A DNA stretch of 64,000 bases from Amaranthus tricolor (lineage: Eukaryota; Streptophyta; Magnoliopsida; Caryophyllales; Amaranthaceae). The notes beneath the pieces are model-generated. The model searched no databases and was not told the DNA's origin. It was given only the letters and a program-made list of their open reading frames with translations. The position numbers and the translations under genes are program-made. Each line of letters begins with the position of its first letter. Position 1 is the stretch's first letter. This document shows, one piece after another, positions 46,246 through 58,116 of the stretch. The stretch lies in NCBI RefSeq assembly GCF_026212465.1, contig NC_080058.1:4468501-4532500 (forward strand), read 5' to 3'.

Positions 46246-47884
46246 TGTGTAGCAATGTGAAAGATCTATAATGGTGTAAACATAAATTTATCTTTCTTAT
46301 ATAATTAGAAAGATCTGCAATAGCTTAATATCATCTTTTTTCGTTTCCTGTGTAATGGTCTACTGCTTTCGTATAATCCATAAAGTCCTGCGTAGGTTCT
46401 ATCCTTCATCAAGGAGTGCTTGTGTAAAGGCTGTAATATCATCCTTACCTTCTCATGCAGCTTATTTAGATAAAGTAAAACTCTATGTTTCTCACTATGG
46501 GTCCAATATGTGACTTGAAGAAATTAAATCATTCAGAACAATCTAACACCTAGCATATTGTTGAGTAAATTTAGAAAAACAATTGTGGCTCTTGTTCCAA
46601 TCAAAATATTTGGCTCAATAAATGTAACATTCTAATTTCTAATTTATTTTCATTACCATATCATAATCAAAAAACAATGCAGGCTAATAACATATTAGTA
46701 ATGGATAAGACAAGTTAAGAAAAATAATATTAACAAAGCAAATATAAAAAAAAAGAAAAAAAACAAAACAAGTCAAAACACAGAGCTGCCACAAAGCATG
46801 CTTTTAACAAACCACATCTATCAAAAAGTTTTTTAAAATTAAGTGACGGCTAAGCTATGTTTATTTAATAATTTCATTACTTTGAATATATGCTTAAACA
46901 TCTTAATTGCACAACAGAAAGGTCCTCTACTACTTTTTGTGGATTTTATATATCAAGTTATTCACATTAGGAAATAACGTCTTTCTTAGTTTTATCATTA
47001 ACAAGGATAAGATTGCGTACAAGTTGTAGCCAGTGATCCAAAAGCATATTGATTTGTACAAGTCATATATGCTAAACAAAAACTACAAAGAAAAGAACAA
47101 ACTAGTGCATCTGGAGCCATGCTGACTCACACACTTAGGACATGGATATGTGTTTAACAGTCACACTCAACTATTTAGTTTTAAAAAATTTCATGTTTGG
47201 TCTAAAATGAATTGTCAAGTGCTAGTTTTAAGGCTTCAACAGAAGTATCAGAGAGTCTGGGTAACATTAGATGGGACATGGGAGGTCTTAGATCCAAACA
47301 CTGAATCGCCCCACTGAAGCTTCTTTTGGATCAGGGCAACATATAGGGGTTTGGATGCGTCATTTTTAACTTATCCATTTCGTTGTCTATTTGTCTTTTT
47401 CAATAACAGATTCATATTATTATCTGGAATACTCCATCTTATAGTCTTTCTACAAAATGATTTTCAATGACTCATTTTGAGCTTTTAAGCACATGCTAGC
47501 CAAAAGTTTAACTGAGTTTTGCAATAAAGTATGTATTTTTCCATGTCAAAATCTGTTCTTGCCTGTGTTCATCTTACCTGTGAGATAACCCCTTGTAGAG
47601 GTTATTTCCTATACAAATGTGCATGTCTAAGTGCATCATTTTAAACAGATTTAAGAAGGAACTGATTTAGGATAATACTCGAAACTTAAAACAATCACAA
47701 TAAAAAGTTAATGCAAAATCATTAAAGAGAATTTATTTGTAAATAAGGACAAGGACCGATCAAACACTTCTTAACAATCAACCCTGACTCATCACAGATC
47801 TAGGCCTATATTCAATGTTAAAATAACCTAAAAAAAACCAAAGAAAGATAACTAGAACTTAGAACACAACTAATGGTGAACTAA

Positions 47885-48031
47885 TTAAAAATAAGCCCAA
47901 GACTTAATGATCAAAGTTGTCACTAATAACATCCCTACATAAAAAAGTAAGGTAAAATCAACTGAATCCAAAACAAAAACTAGTAAAATAAGCACTCCCA
48001 AGTCCAAGATTAGTTTAAACACTTCTTTCAT
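47885..48031 (-). CDS. Possible 48-residue two-helix membrane microprotein
   Basis: The minus-strand ATG at 48031 opens a 48-residue frame (MKEVFKLILDLGVL start, IIKSWAYF end) ending TAA. Two hydrophobic segments (about residues 6-20 and 26-42) are joined by an acidic turn (LDSVDF). Composition looks more protein-like than the surrounding AT-rich noise, but there is no homologue I can name and chance is possible. It lies in a stretch with donor-like sites on the same strand. Confidence 0.25.
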   Translation of the reverse strand: MKEVFKLILDLGVLILLVFVLDSVDFTLLFYVGMLLVTTLIIKSWAYF

Positions 48032-49812
48032 TTTCAGAAATCCCACCCCACCACTCAAGTTACCTGTCCTTTCTCTTCCATTCAACAAAAAAAATACCTC
48101 ATTTTCTCCTAATACATATTTTTCTAACTATGTAACTTAATAGTTGATGTGTATCAAAGGAGTATGAAAAATATAGGTTAAAGATTCACATCAATCTATC
48201 CCTCCCCTCTTACTTTTGTGGAACAACCACAAATAGGAAGAAATGCATGTGGGGTGTTTGGCAAACAATTGTTGATGATGGTTGTTTCACTAAGCTTGTA
48301 CTATTGGCAGTAATTTTTGACTTTTTAACTTGTTTGTTTCAATGCTCATTATCCATAAGACAATCATAGGCCAATAGAAAAAGGTGTACACAGCAAATTA
48401 TTCATTTTGGCTGCAAAGCTTGCTTTTCAGTTCCTTGAGTAACTTATCTAACATATGTTTTAACTATTGATCATATTAATCAGCCTAAACCAAACTAATG
48501 AGCTGGTTAAAGCCATTTGCCAACATACCTCAAGACAGGGGGGGTGAAGAGGACCTACAAAGTGACCAATTGATCAACAAAAGAATGCCTCACATTGTAC
48601 AGGGCCCAAGATTCTGAATTTCAATACTTATTAGCAATAAAACGTCAAACTTTCACAATTAAGGCACCTTATCCTATTGAAAAATAATTTTCAAATTGAT
48701 CATATTATGAATAGTTATGTACACTGTAAAAACATGCATTTTGTTTGTATTTTTTGATGCCCAATTTACCCAAGAAGCACATTGGGCTCAAATCGTTTAA
48801 AACGGCTCTTTCTCAAAATGATCAAAAACGGGAAACAAGTGAAGTTACTTGAAAAGAAATACAATACATTAAGGGCAACGGAAATGGAAATGGGCGTTAA
48901 AGGAAACGAAGGGTTCACGTGATAAATCATACGATCCTTTTTATCATACATAAATTAAGAGAGTAATATTTCAATCAATTGTAGATTGAAACATTTTTTC
49001 ATTAGAAAGTTTAGGAACGAAATGTTCAAAATGTTAATTTAAAGTTTCAGGGACAAAATTTCCTAAACAGGATTCTATGGGAAATTTCTGGTTTCTATAA
49101 TTCGGAACACAACAAACTAGAGATTAGGGAAAACGGATGATCCAAGTTTGATGATCAAAATTGGGAGTATTGCACAATCCAATAATTCATCCAATTAAAA
49201 ATTAAATCTAATAATTTGATTGTGGTTTAAACATGTAAGCATATTGTTACAGCATCATCATCTCAGAAACCTAATTAAGTACACAGTCAACCATTAACAA
49301 TCAAGCTATAACAATAATCATACAAACCCAATAATAAAAAAGTAGGGTAGTTTTCATCAAATCATTTTGGAGTGTTCTTCACCAATGATTTATCATTGGA
49401 TGGAATGGTAGTTGTGGTTGTTACATGTTAAACACAGAAATGTCACTATCTTAATTCGACATTAAAAACCCATATTTGGACCCCAGAAAGTGAACAGAAT
49501 TGTATAATACCCAACAAACAATCCAATAATTGAAAATTCCAGCTGATAAAATAAATACCAAACAATTATTGAAAAGAAAAAGATAACAATAAAACGAGAA
49601 TCCTTATCGAATGAAACAGTAAAATATGAGAGGGTGCTCTTAAGTTACCATTTTGATAATTCAATAATAATGGATGCAAATTGCAAAAGTTGGGGAAATT
49701 CCCAATTCAACCGCAATCCAATCGATAAAGACCTAAATTTGCAGAAAACCCATGCATGTAAGTGAGACAGACCTAGAAAACTCCGTAAAAGTCACGGGAG
49801 AAATGGAATTCA

Positions 49813-50438
49813 TATTATTCATAACATTTATTCATTTATTTATTTATTTAATTATTAATGTTATATTACCTTAATACCCTTTAACCTTGACTTTCGGTCA
49901 AGAGGTTTTTTCTAAACTTCTTAACCATTTTGCTTGGTCACTAAGGTAGTAACTTCACTAACCCTAAAGTAACTACCCGAAGTTACTACCCACTACCATC
50001 CCTAACCCTAAAGTAACTACCCGAAGTTACTACCCACTACCATCCATCATACCCATAATGATCTACTTTCTCCCAGAAATAACTCCCTCTCCACCATTAT
50101 AAATAGAGGCAGCCAGCATCAATGAGAGGACAGTAACAAATACCATACCAAAACTCCGTACTCACAATCATCTTCATTAACCTGCACAAATACAAGCAAC
50201 TTTTACCCTGACATCTATATTCCTGCATTCAATTTATTATCGTTTATTCGTTAATCTCTCATCTTCGTTCTAACTTGAGCGTCGGAGGGGTTTTCCGGGA
50301 GATCACCCTCGGGCAAGGCTAACGTGTTGTGTTGCAGGAATTCAAGTCACTTCCATTCCGCTAATTGCTGATCTCGATAACACTTCCTCCTCAAGTATTT
50401 AAAAGTGTCTTGCACTTCCTCATTTTATCAGCGAAACA
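49813..50438 (+). mobile_element. Solo LTR of the family that bounds the palindromic array
   Basis: The left end TATTATTCATAACATTTATT aligns with TGTTATGGTAACATTTATT of the array LTRs; the right end is CGAAACA. Flanks ATTCA (49808-49812) and ATTCT (50439-50443) look like a 5-bp target duplication with one mismatch. It shares the ACTTGAGCGTCGGAGGGG, TTCCGGGAGATCACC and GGCAAGGCTAACG blocks. A TATAAATAGAGG box lies near 50098. An internal 44-bp tandem duplication occupies 49959-50046. Confidence 0.8.
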
Positions 50439-51000
50439 ATTCTTATTATTATAGGTGATCGTAAAAATTGTATGTCATAATTCAGAGGTACGAAAAAAAC
50501 GTGAACGTGAAGAGAAAATAAATTAGACTCGTAAACAAAATGAAAATATAAATTAAGATTTTTAATGGAAGAAAAATGAAAAAATAAATTAGTTATAGAA
50601 ACGTACCAAATGTGATTGGACGGACTTGAAAAAAAATATAGCAATTCTCCTTGCACGAAGAGAATAATAATATCCTAAGAATAAGATAATTACCCATAAG
50701 GCCGTAACAACAAAACAGTATCGTTCCTGACAATTTTTGAGCCGTATGCGAAAAATAAAAAATCTCTTATGTAAGTAAAGTTTTGATTATTTTTCTCCTA
50801 ATGTGTAGGTTAGTAGTCATGTGTTTAACTGAAAAACCTATTGCTCTATCCATACTAAAAGTCACTTATGCAAATATGAAGTAATTTTTAATTATAAAGA
50901 TTAACTTAATTTGGGTCTTAGGCGGTTGCACCTTAAAACTACCCTAAGACACATTGTTGGTTAACAAGTGCAAAATCAAAGAAAAATGCAGTTATACATA
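50439..51000. other. Gene-free spacer
   Basis: AT-rich sequence with no supported feature. Confidence 0.5.
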
Positions 51001-51255
51001 TTCCCTCCATTTTAAAGAATAAGCTTAAAGTACAAATAGGATGAAAATCAACAAAATATGGATAAAAATGATAAAAAAATATATATATTTTATGAAAAAG
51101 TAAGAGAAATTTATTGATGAGATGAAAAGGTAAGTAAATTTTATGGATGAGAACTTAAAAAAGAAAGTGTGTCATGATAAAAAATAGACTAAGGCAAATT
51201 GAATAAGCCGATTAAAAAAGGAAAATAAGACTAGTTCTTAGAATAGAGAAGGTAG
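51001..51255. mobile_element. Stowaway-like MITE
   Basis: Left TTCCCTCCATTTTAAAGAAT and right (reversed) CTACCTTCTCTATTCTAAGA are diverged inverted ends next to TA dinucleotides. Confidence 0.5.
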
Positions 51256-52034
51256 TAGTTTTTCATTTTTCTTAAATGCTAGCTTAAAAACTACTTTTTC
51301 TGTTCTTTTTTGTTCTTCTTATTTGCTTTTTGCACAGTTTTTAAAAAGCAAATTTGAGGCTTCAATATCTCTATATACACATTATAAACAATCATATAAA
51401 AAATATATGATAAAAAAATATATATCAAGACAAATCTCGTATCGATATATTTTATCTTCTATTTATGTCTCAAACACCTTAATTAAATTTCTTTCTCCTC
51501 AAAGTGAAATATTCTAAAGGGGAAGAACATTAGAGAACCGAGAAAGTATTTAACAAATAAATAATTATTTGATCAACCTACAAACCATATGAACCAAAAG
51601 TATGTAATATTCAATATGATGTTTTAGATTTGTCATCAAAAGGACAAAATATTGGCTAAGATGGTTTGGTTTTTAATAATAGAGGTCTCGTAACTTGAAA
51701 TAATATGTAAAGTGTTTCCTTTAAGTTAAAGCTTTACCTAATTCATTATTTTGTTAAATTCTGTTTGATTCAAATTAAAGCAATGATTCGTTGAAAGAAA
51801 ATTTAGTTTTCCGATTAAATTTAACTTACGTTCAATAAAAAATAAATAAGTTTCAATTAATAAAATATCGACTTAAAATAAAAATTATATTAACAATATA
51901 ACAAGCTCAATAAATTGTGCTTTAGTTTATAGGAAAAAAATCTTAAGGTAAAATCGAGTATAGTTTTTATGGGATAAAATTACGTATTTGTACAATTAAA
52001 GGGGCAACTGTAATTAGAAAATAAGATCATTGAA

Positions 52035-52696
52035 TGTAACAACCCGGTCCAACGGATTCTTGATAACTACTCATAGAGACTGTAGACTGGCTCCACAGAC
52101 CAACACAAGTCTTTTCCAGCGCACTTTGACCTCACTTGTGCGTGCCCGGGAAAACTTCTCAGGAGGTCATCCATCCTAAGAGTGCTCTCCACCAAGCACG
52201 TTTAACTGTAGAGTTCTTAGCAAATGAGCCCCTATGAAAAGAAGATACACCTTATTTATATGAGTAATCTATCAATGTTTTTTAAACCTAAATTTGGGGT
52301 ATCACACTCTTCCCTACTTAAGAATACAATGTCCTTGTTGGACCGTAGTTTCAGGATCTTTTCCCCCGCTAGGTACACTGAACGCACAATCAGCCACGGT
52401 GACAGGGTTGCTCTGATACCTTTTTTAACACCCCGACCCCAACAGACTGTTGGTAACTACTCATGGAGACTGTAGACTGACCCCACAGACCAACACAAGT
52501 CTTTTCCAACGCACTTTGGCCTCACTCGTGCGTGCCGGGAAAACTTCCTAGGAAAGTCACCAATCCTAAGATTGCTCCCCACCAAGCACGCTTAAGTGTG
52601 GAGTTCTTAGCAAATGTACCACATGAAAAGAAAATACACCTTGTTTGTATGAGTAATCTACCAATTTTTTTTTAAAGCTAAATCTAGGATATCACA
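52035..52696 (-). mobile_element. Cassandra TRIM retrotransposon
   Basis: Two LTRs (52035-52306 and about 52424-52696) flank about 117 bp. Read on the minus strand, each LTR starts TGTGATA and ends GTTACA or a diverged form of it. Each contains a 5S rRNA-like block (AGAACTC, GTTAA, CGTGCTTGG, then AGGATGGGTGACCT on consensus), the hallmark of Cassandra elements. Flanks TTGAA (52030-52034) and TAGAA (52697-52701) suggest a 5-bp target duplication with one mismatch. No protein is encoded, so it depends on other retrotransposons for mobility. Confidence 0.9.
52410..52420 (-). promoter_or_regulatory. Primer binding site of the Cassandra element
   Basis: GGTATCAGAGC on the minus strand, complementary to the 3' end of initiator tRNA-Met, lies just after the 5' LTR. 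At the other end of the interior a purine-rich tract (AGGGAAGAG) abuts the 3' LTR at 52307. Confidence 0.8.
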
Positions 52697-53358
52697 TAGA
52701 ACTTAGAAAAGCTATAGCAAAAGAGATAATTTTTATTGAGTAAAAGGGTTCAAATAATAACAAGAGGGGTACGGGTTGGGTAGCTTTCGGTTCTGGCTTA
52801 GTTTTCGGATTAGGTTGCATTCGAATAGCTTTAGGCATGATGGTAGTTGGTATGCTAAAGAATTTCTATAGGCATTGGTAGAGAAATTAATGCGAGAAAG
52901 AAAAGAAGTATGTGGATGAGATAAAAATGTAAATTAAAGATATAGATCAAATTTAGAGAAATGTAAATCATAATAAAAATAAAAGTTTGAAAAATTTCAT
53001 GAGATTTACTTGAAAAGAAAAATGGTAAATTCCGTAAGACACAAGCACTTTACCATATATAGCCAAATTCATTGGTATTTACTTTTGGTAATTCTATATG
53101 ATTTCAAACTAAGTTGGATCTGTAACCAAATGGCCAAAACTTTTGGTGGAACATGATCTTATGTAATGTTGTTTGAAAATAGTAACATATGGTTTTCTTA
53201 AAAGGTATTTTTACCGAATTCAAAACCTAAAAAACCTTGACATTTAATTCAAAATTATAGTGTTTCTCTAGTAATTTTCTAATAAATAGTTTAAAACTTA
53301 ATAAAATTTGAAAGAGTTATTACACGAAAATTCTATACATAATATTTTTGGAAAAATT

Positions 53359-53736
53359 GTATAAAGCAAGTTGAACTTTGGCAAAAAAAAAAAAAATTGT
53401 TTATCATGTCAAACTTCAAGTATTGTGTTCGTTGGAACGAATCTAATAGACTTTTGCCTATTGGTGACTTGAACATCAAGTCACCTGCTGACTTGGCCAC
53501 CATATGTGCTACCAAGTGTGTTGTCTTATGTTAAAATATTTTAGAAAAGGATGTTACGTGTACAACTACATCAGAAAAGGGGTACATGTATAGCCACGTC
53601 AACAAGTGATTTGATGTTCGGGTCACCAACAGGTGAAAGTATATTAGATGAAAACTAGGTTTAAAATTTGTCTAAGCGAACACAATAATTGAAGTTAGAC
53701 CTATTAAACATTTTTTGTTAAAGTTCAGCCTGTTAC
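53359..53736. mobile_element. Fold-back element of about 380 bp
   Basis: The left arm from 53369 (GTTGAACTTTGGCAAAAAA) pairs with the right arm ending near 53731 (reversed CTGAACTTTAACAAAAAA). Pairing continues inward through TATTGTGTTCG, a GGTGAC block and a CATGT block, leaving a short centre near 53540. No target duplication was settled and nothing is encoded. Confidence 0.65.
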
Positions 53737-53739
53737 ATA

Positions 53740-55991
53740 CATTTTTTTTTCCTAACATTATTTACACTATATTTGGATAGCTTGTCGAGAGGAAAAAGAA
53801 AATGATTGAAACTACAAAGACAGAAAGGGGGAAAGTGAAACAAAAGAAGATCATTTATTAAGATACAAGCTAAGTGTAGAAAAGAGAGAAGGTGAAGGAA
53901 GGACTCTCCAAAGTATTGAGATGTTAATTGTTAGGTGTGACTTTTATGAAAACGATGACATTTGCTTAAAATTTTCAAGTTTTATGCGATTTCTTTTACA
54001 TTGTTGTTTGGGTTTAAGTAATTGAATAAAGAAAATGAAGGAATTTAGACGAATTAATTTAGTCTTTCCTATGGATAAAAAATTTCATGAAACATTTTTA
54101 AAAAGATTAATTTTATTGATGACCAAATTTCTTCAAAAATGGAAAAATTTAGAGAGATGTAACTTTATCGAGGACATAGGTCACTTTTGGTTGAGATGAT
54201 CTCTTAATATAAATAAAGTCAAACAACGTGTTGAGCACGTGATTGAAATGAATGTCTTTCACTGTGGATAGTAATCGCAAGAAATATATTTTTAGGCAGT
54301 TTTATTGTAGTTCATTTCTGACCAAAAATAATTTTTAATTCAAATATTTTTTTAAAATTATTATGTATTTTTACACATCTTTAAATAATATTTAACGACC
54401 CACAAATTAGTCAATCACTCTTATAAATTAATTTTCAATTTAAATTTTTTCACTCTCCATTTCAAACATAGTATTACAACTTACGCAAGATAAGGATCTG
54501 CCCTTATGTATCATTATGAATTTGAATAAGACATCATGGGTCATGTGTGAACTTTTAGAGATTTATTTTATGGTTCTTGAGTTTTGTTATGTAATGTTTG
54601 GAAATTTGGATTTTATTTTGAAATTTAATATTGTCACAAATTGAGCATTTGGCAATTAAATTTAAAAATAAAACTTTTTATTTGATTTAATCTCACTCTT
54701 AATTTAAAAGTAGTTAAAGTTAATCGTATAAGAATCACAAATTCTCAAATAAGACGGTCTCATGATAAGATCATTTTTATTGAATTGATCAGTGTACATC
54801 TACTGTGTAAAGGTATCATTTACAACTATATAATAATCAATTAAAAAAATAGACTAATGATATAAACTCGTTTCATAATAAGATGATCTCATACAAAGCG
54901 AGCTGAGAACAACTTATTATCAAACACAACCTAATAATTTCATTAGCCAAGTGTATCTCTATATTTTAAGCTTAGATTGAACTGAAAATATTAGTGTTAT
55001 TGACTTTTGAAATATTATAATTAGTCTTGGTGACTAAGTGATGTGCATGATAATGATCTTACACCATTATGATAAATTAATGTTAAGGTTTTTATCATGT
55101 TACATTCGAATATGCAGTTAGTTGGGTGTTATCATAATGGAAAACTAAAAATACATATTAAATATCGTATACAACTTTAAATAAAGAAAAAGTATATAAA
55201 AAATTAATATTAATAAAATTTAAAAATTATTTACATTCAGCAGACTCCGCATATTGAACTTGAAATCCACATTTTCATTGAAAGATGGTATTGGAGAAAT
55301 TCGTAAATTTCATGATAATTCGTAAATTCGTAAGTTGGGTCTTATATTTTTTTAAAGATGTTTGGTAAATTTAGTTATTGATTGTTGACTGTTTATTAGA
55401 GAAAAAATAATAAGTCAAAAGCCAACTTAAAAAGATTATTGAATTAACTTTTTCATTTTAGCTTAAAAATCAGTTTTTCAGTTGACTTAAAAGCTATTTA
55501 CTAAACACTTTCTTAAACTATTTGACCAACAAATAAATTAAAAGTCAAAAATAACCTATAAAAAAGCCATGAGTCGATAAGTGATTTCATGAGCAGAGAG
55601 TACATGCTCAAAAATTTGACCTTGGTTAAAATAAATAATATTAATGTGATTGACTTTTCAAATATTATAGTAATAACTAGTTTGGAAACGAAGTGATGTG
55701 CATGAATCATGATAATGATGTTACAACATTATGATAAAATATAAATTTCACATGTGTCATTCAATTGAGTAGTTAGTTGATTCTAGCACACCCATTTAAC
55801 ATTTTTTGGGTTTTGGCACAAGATTAACAATTTCTTATGTTACTTTGAGGATGCACTATTCATGGAGGATTTGTAGAGCTAGTCACCTAATATTCAAAAA
55901 AAAGGATTGAGAGACATTAAAAGAATCATTTTCATAAAAAAATACTTGATTTCTTTTTAAAATTTTTCAAAATTTTTAAATTTTTTTATAG
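53740..55991. other. Gene-free AT-rich DNA
   Basis: No coding region supported. Diverged AGACGGTCTC-type motifs near 54757 and 54880 may be MITE remnants. Two stretches near 55010-55090 and 55650-55740 share TGATGTGCATGA and TTACAxCATTATGATAAA and are an old direct duplication. Confidence 0.5.
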
Positions 55992-56000
55992 TTGGGATCA

Positions 56001-56345
56001 TGGGCGGATCCAATTGGATCCTGTGCCTGCACGTAAGGGCACTGAAGCTTTGTAAAATATCAGTAGTTTGTAAGATTTGAACCTAAGACCTTTTATGTTA
56101 GAGCCTTTATGGGACACTTATGACCAACTGGAGCTACACACTTTCTATGTAACTCTTGTCTCTTAATATTCTTATTAATTAATCTTCCATAAAGCACAAA
56201 TACATATGCATTTCAATTCACAATTTCAAAAATTAATCTCTCAATATAAAAACTCGTCAAAATAGATTATAGAATAGTGTTTTTTATTGAATTGTTTTGT
56301 CATGGCCGTGCTCTCACCAAGTTTAACTTTTGGATCCGCCACTGG
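56001..56345. mobile_element. MULE-type MITE
   Basis: The ends TGGGCGGATCCAA and (reversed) CCAGTGGCGGATCCAA are inverted. Flanks TTGGGATCA (55992-56000) and TTGGGATTA (56346-56354) form a 9-bp target duplication with one mismatch. No coding capacity. Confidence 0.75.
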
Positions 56346-56801
56346 TTGGGATTATTCATGTTTAGTTAAAAGTTGGGATTAATATAGAAAAATCAAAGGT
56401 TAAATTATCATGGGTAATTTTTCTTTATTAAAATTATGAGAATGGAGTCTTGTCTTACTTAGAGCAAATAGTGCATTCCTTAAGCAAGGTCTTAAAATTA
56501 AGGGAAATTATCAATTGTAACCCTGAGTTTTGGCACTTTATCAATAAACCCTAAGTTTTTTTTATTATCAATGGTACCCTCGTACTATTAAGCGTTTTAC
56601 AACCGTAAGCTTTTTAAATTTTACCGTCCAAAACCGTTAACTTTTTTTCTTTTTCTTTTATTTTTCATTCAAAACATAAAAGAAAGTAAACGGTTTTGAA
56701 CGTTTTCGGACGGAAAAAGTTTTAAAAGGTTACGATTGTAAAGCGTTCAATAATACGAGGATACCATTAATAATAAAAAAAAACTTAAGGGTACCATTGA
56801 T

Positions 56802-57072
56802 TATAACACCTCGGCCCCTCGGACCGCTGGTGACTACTAATGCAGACTGTAGACTAGCCCCACAAACCAACACAAGTCTTTCCAGCGCACTTTGGCCTCA
56901 CTCGTGCGCACCCGGGAAAACTTCCCAGGAGGTCACCCATCCTAAGATTGCTCCCCACCAAGCACGTTTAACTGTGGAGTTCTTAGCAAATGGGCTCCCA
57001 TGAAAAGAAGATGCACCTTGTTGATATGTGTAGTCTATCAATCCTTTTTCAAGCTAAATCTGGGGTGTTACA
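56802..57072 (-). mobile_element. Solo LTR of Cassandra nested in the MULE
   Basis: Matches the Cassandra LTRs at 52035-52306 and 52424-52696, including the 5S rRNA-like block. It is flanked by a perfect 5-bp duplication, TTGAT (56797-56801 and 57073-57077). The perfect duplication suggests it is younger than the Cassandra copy at 52 kb. Confidence 0.9.
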
Positions 57073-57427
57073 TTGATAAAGTGATCCAAACACGCAATGA
57101 TACGTACGGGAATGGATTGGACACGAAGATATAGAAGGATATTCCAAGACTGACAACAGTGCCTTGATCAGGTGTGGACTGCCAAGCCCCTTTTCAACGC
57201 AACAATGATGAATTCCTTTGATTAATCAAGGGAATGATCAATGTTCTTGGATAGGTTGAAGTGCAATCTTGAATGTCTGATCAAGAGGATGCACGTTCAA
57301 ATGGAGGGCAAACTGGCCCAAGTAACCCAATTGCAAGCAATTGAAGAAAATTCAAACACTTGAAATTTTCTGAAATTTGGAAATTTTATTCAACATTCAA
57401 CATGTCCTTTACAATGATTGATTCACT

Positions 57428-57436
57428 TATTTATAG
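57428..57436 (-). promoter_or_regulatory. TATA-like box in the captured segment
   Basis: TATAAATAA on the minus strand, about 110 bp after the end of the captured frame. A TATA box just after a coding frame is the arrangement of a retrotransposon 3' LTR, so the captured segment may derive from one. Confidence 0.3.
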
Positions 57437-57548
57437 AGTTAGGAAAGAGAGGTAGGCTGATTACATGAAGGTTTAACGGCTAATAACGGCTAATTACACG
57501 TGTACATAAAGACTTAAACAAAACAGAAACAAGGCAGCAGCTCCTTGG

Positions 57549-58079
57549 CTAATCCGTCAACTGGGCAACCTTGGTCTCCATTTTCAGTCCACCTCCGGTG
57601 ACTTCCAGGAGGGCTCTTGGGTCATGGTAGTTAGCCCCATGTGCAGAGATTCCAGATCTACCCTCCACGTCATCCAATGGGCTCGGGTCACGTCTGGGCG
57701 GGCTTGCCAAGGTGGCTTGGTCAGTGGTCAGAAGCTGCTGGTTTTGGCCTGTTGTCCTTGTTGACTGAGTGACCTTTGTCTCGAGTTTCCATGAGCTTCC
57801 AATGATCATGCGTGGGACCCTTGGACCATGATGGCTAGGTCCTAATGTGGAGATTCCAATTATGCCCTCCACGTCATCCCATGGCTTCAGGATTCGTCTG
57901 TACAGGTCCACCAAGGTGGCCTGGTCAGTGGATCTGGTCAGAGATTGCTGATGGTCTTGAATGCCTTTGATCTTGGCTTGCTGTTGGCCTTTGTGATTGT
58001 TGAATGCTTCCTTGCTAGCTTTTGGGTTATTGTTGTTGTCCTTACGTGAGCCTAGCTGATATGGCTCATAAAGTGTCAA
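57549..58079 (-). CDS. Open frame captured in the MULE, with a 68-residue tandem duplication
   Basis: A 176-residue minus-strand frame. The first 50 residues are basic and Q/N-rich (NHKGQQQAKIKGIQDHQQ). Then two in-frame copies of a 68-residue unit occur, each with DQATL, then PxDDVEGxxGIS, an HGxNYHDPRA- or GPSHHGPRV-type block and KxETKV. The DNA period is 204 bp. No known domain is recognised. Base composition is clearly GC-richer than the flanking DNA, which supports capture from elsewhere. Whether it is translated is unknown. Confidence 0.45.
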   Translation of the reverse strand: MTLYEPYQLGSRKDNNNNPKASKEAFNNHKGQQQAKIKGIQDHQQSLTRSTDQATLVDLYRRILKPWDDVEGIIGISTLGPSHHGPRVPRMIIGSSWKLETKVTQSTRTTGQNQQLLTTDQATLASPPRRDPSPLDDVEGRSGISAHGANYHDPRALLEVTGGGLKMETKVAQLTD

Positions 58080-58116
58080 AACTCAGAAATACCATTGATA
58101 ATTTCCCTAAAATTAA

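Larger units (their letters stand above)
44875..49812. other. Gene-poor stretch, possibly part of a minus-strand transcription unit
   Basis: No long frame is present. The plus strand is A-rich, and splice-donor-like sites occur on the minus strand (for example TTGAG|GTATGT near 48530), with leader-like sequence near 49640-49800. An unrecognised minus-strand gene or non-coding RNA is possible, but no product can be supported apart from the small frame at 47885-48031. Confidence 0.3.
56502..58107. mobile_element. Non-autonomous MULE (1.6 kb) with captured sequence and a nested solo LTR
   Basis: The ends GGGAAATTATCAATTGTAA and (reversed) GGGAAATTATCAATGGTAT are inverted and continue through GAGTTTTGxCACTTTAT. 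The flanks are a perfect 9-bp duplication, TAAAATTAA (56493-56501 and 58108-58116). Near the left end there is a further internal inverted repeat (AAACGGTTTTGAACG and TTACCGTCCAAAACCG region, 56590-56750). A Cassandra solo LTR is inserted at 56802-57072. The right part, 57080-58080, has different composition and an open frame, and appears captured. Confidence 0.85.

Noticed and set aside
52035..57072. 5S rRNA genes at three places
   Set aside because: The 5S-like block lies inside LTRs with terminal TGTGATA/GTTACA-type ends and target duplications, and differs from functional 5S rRNA at many positions. These are Cassandra LTRs.
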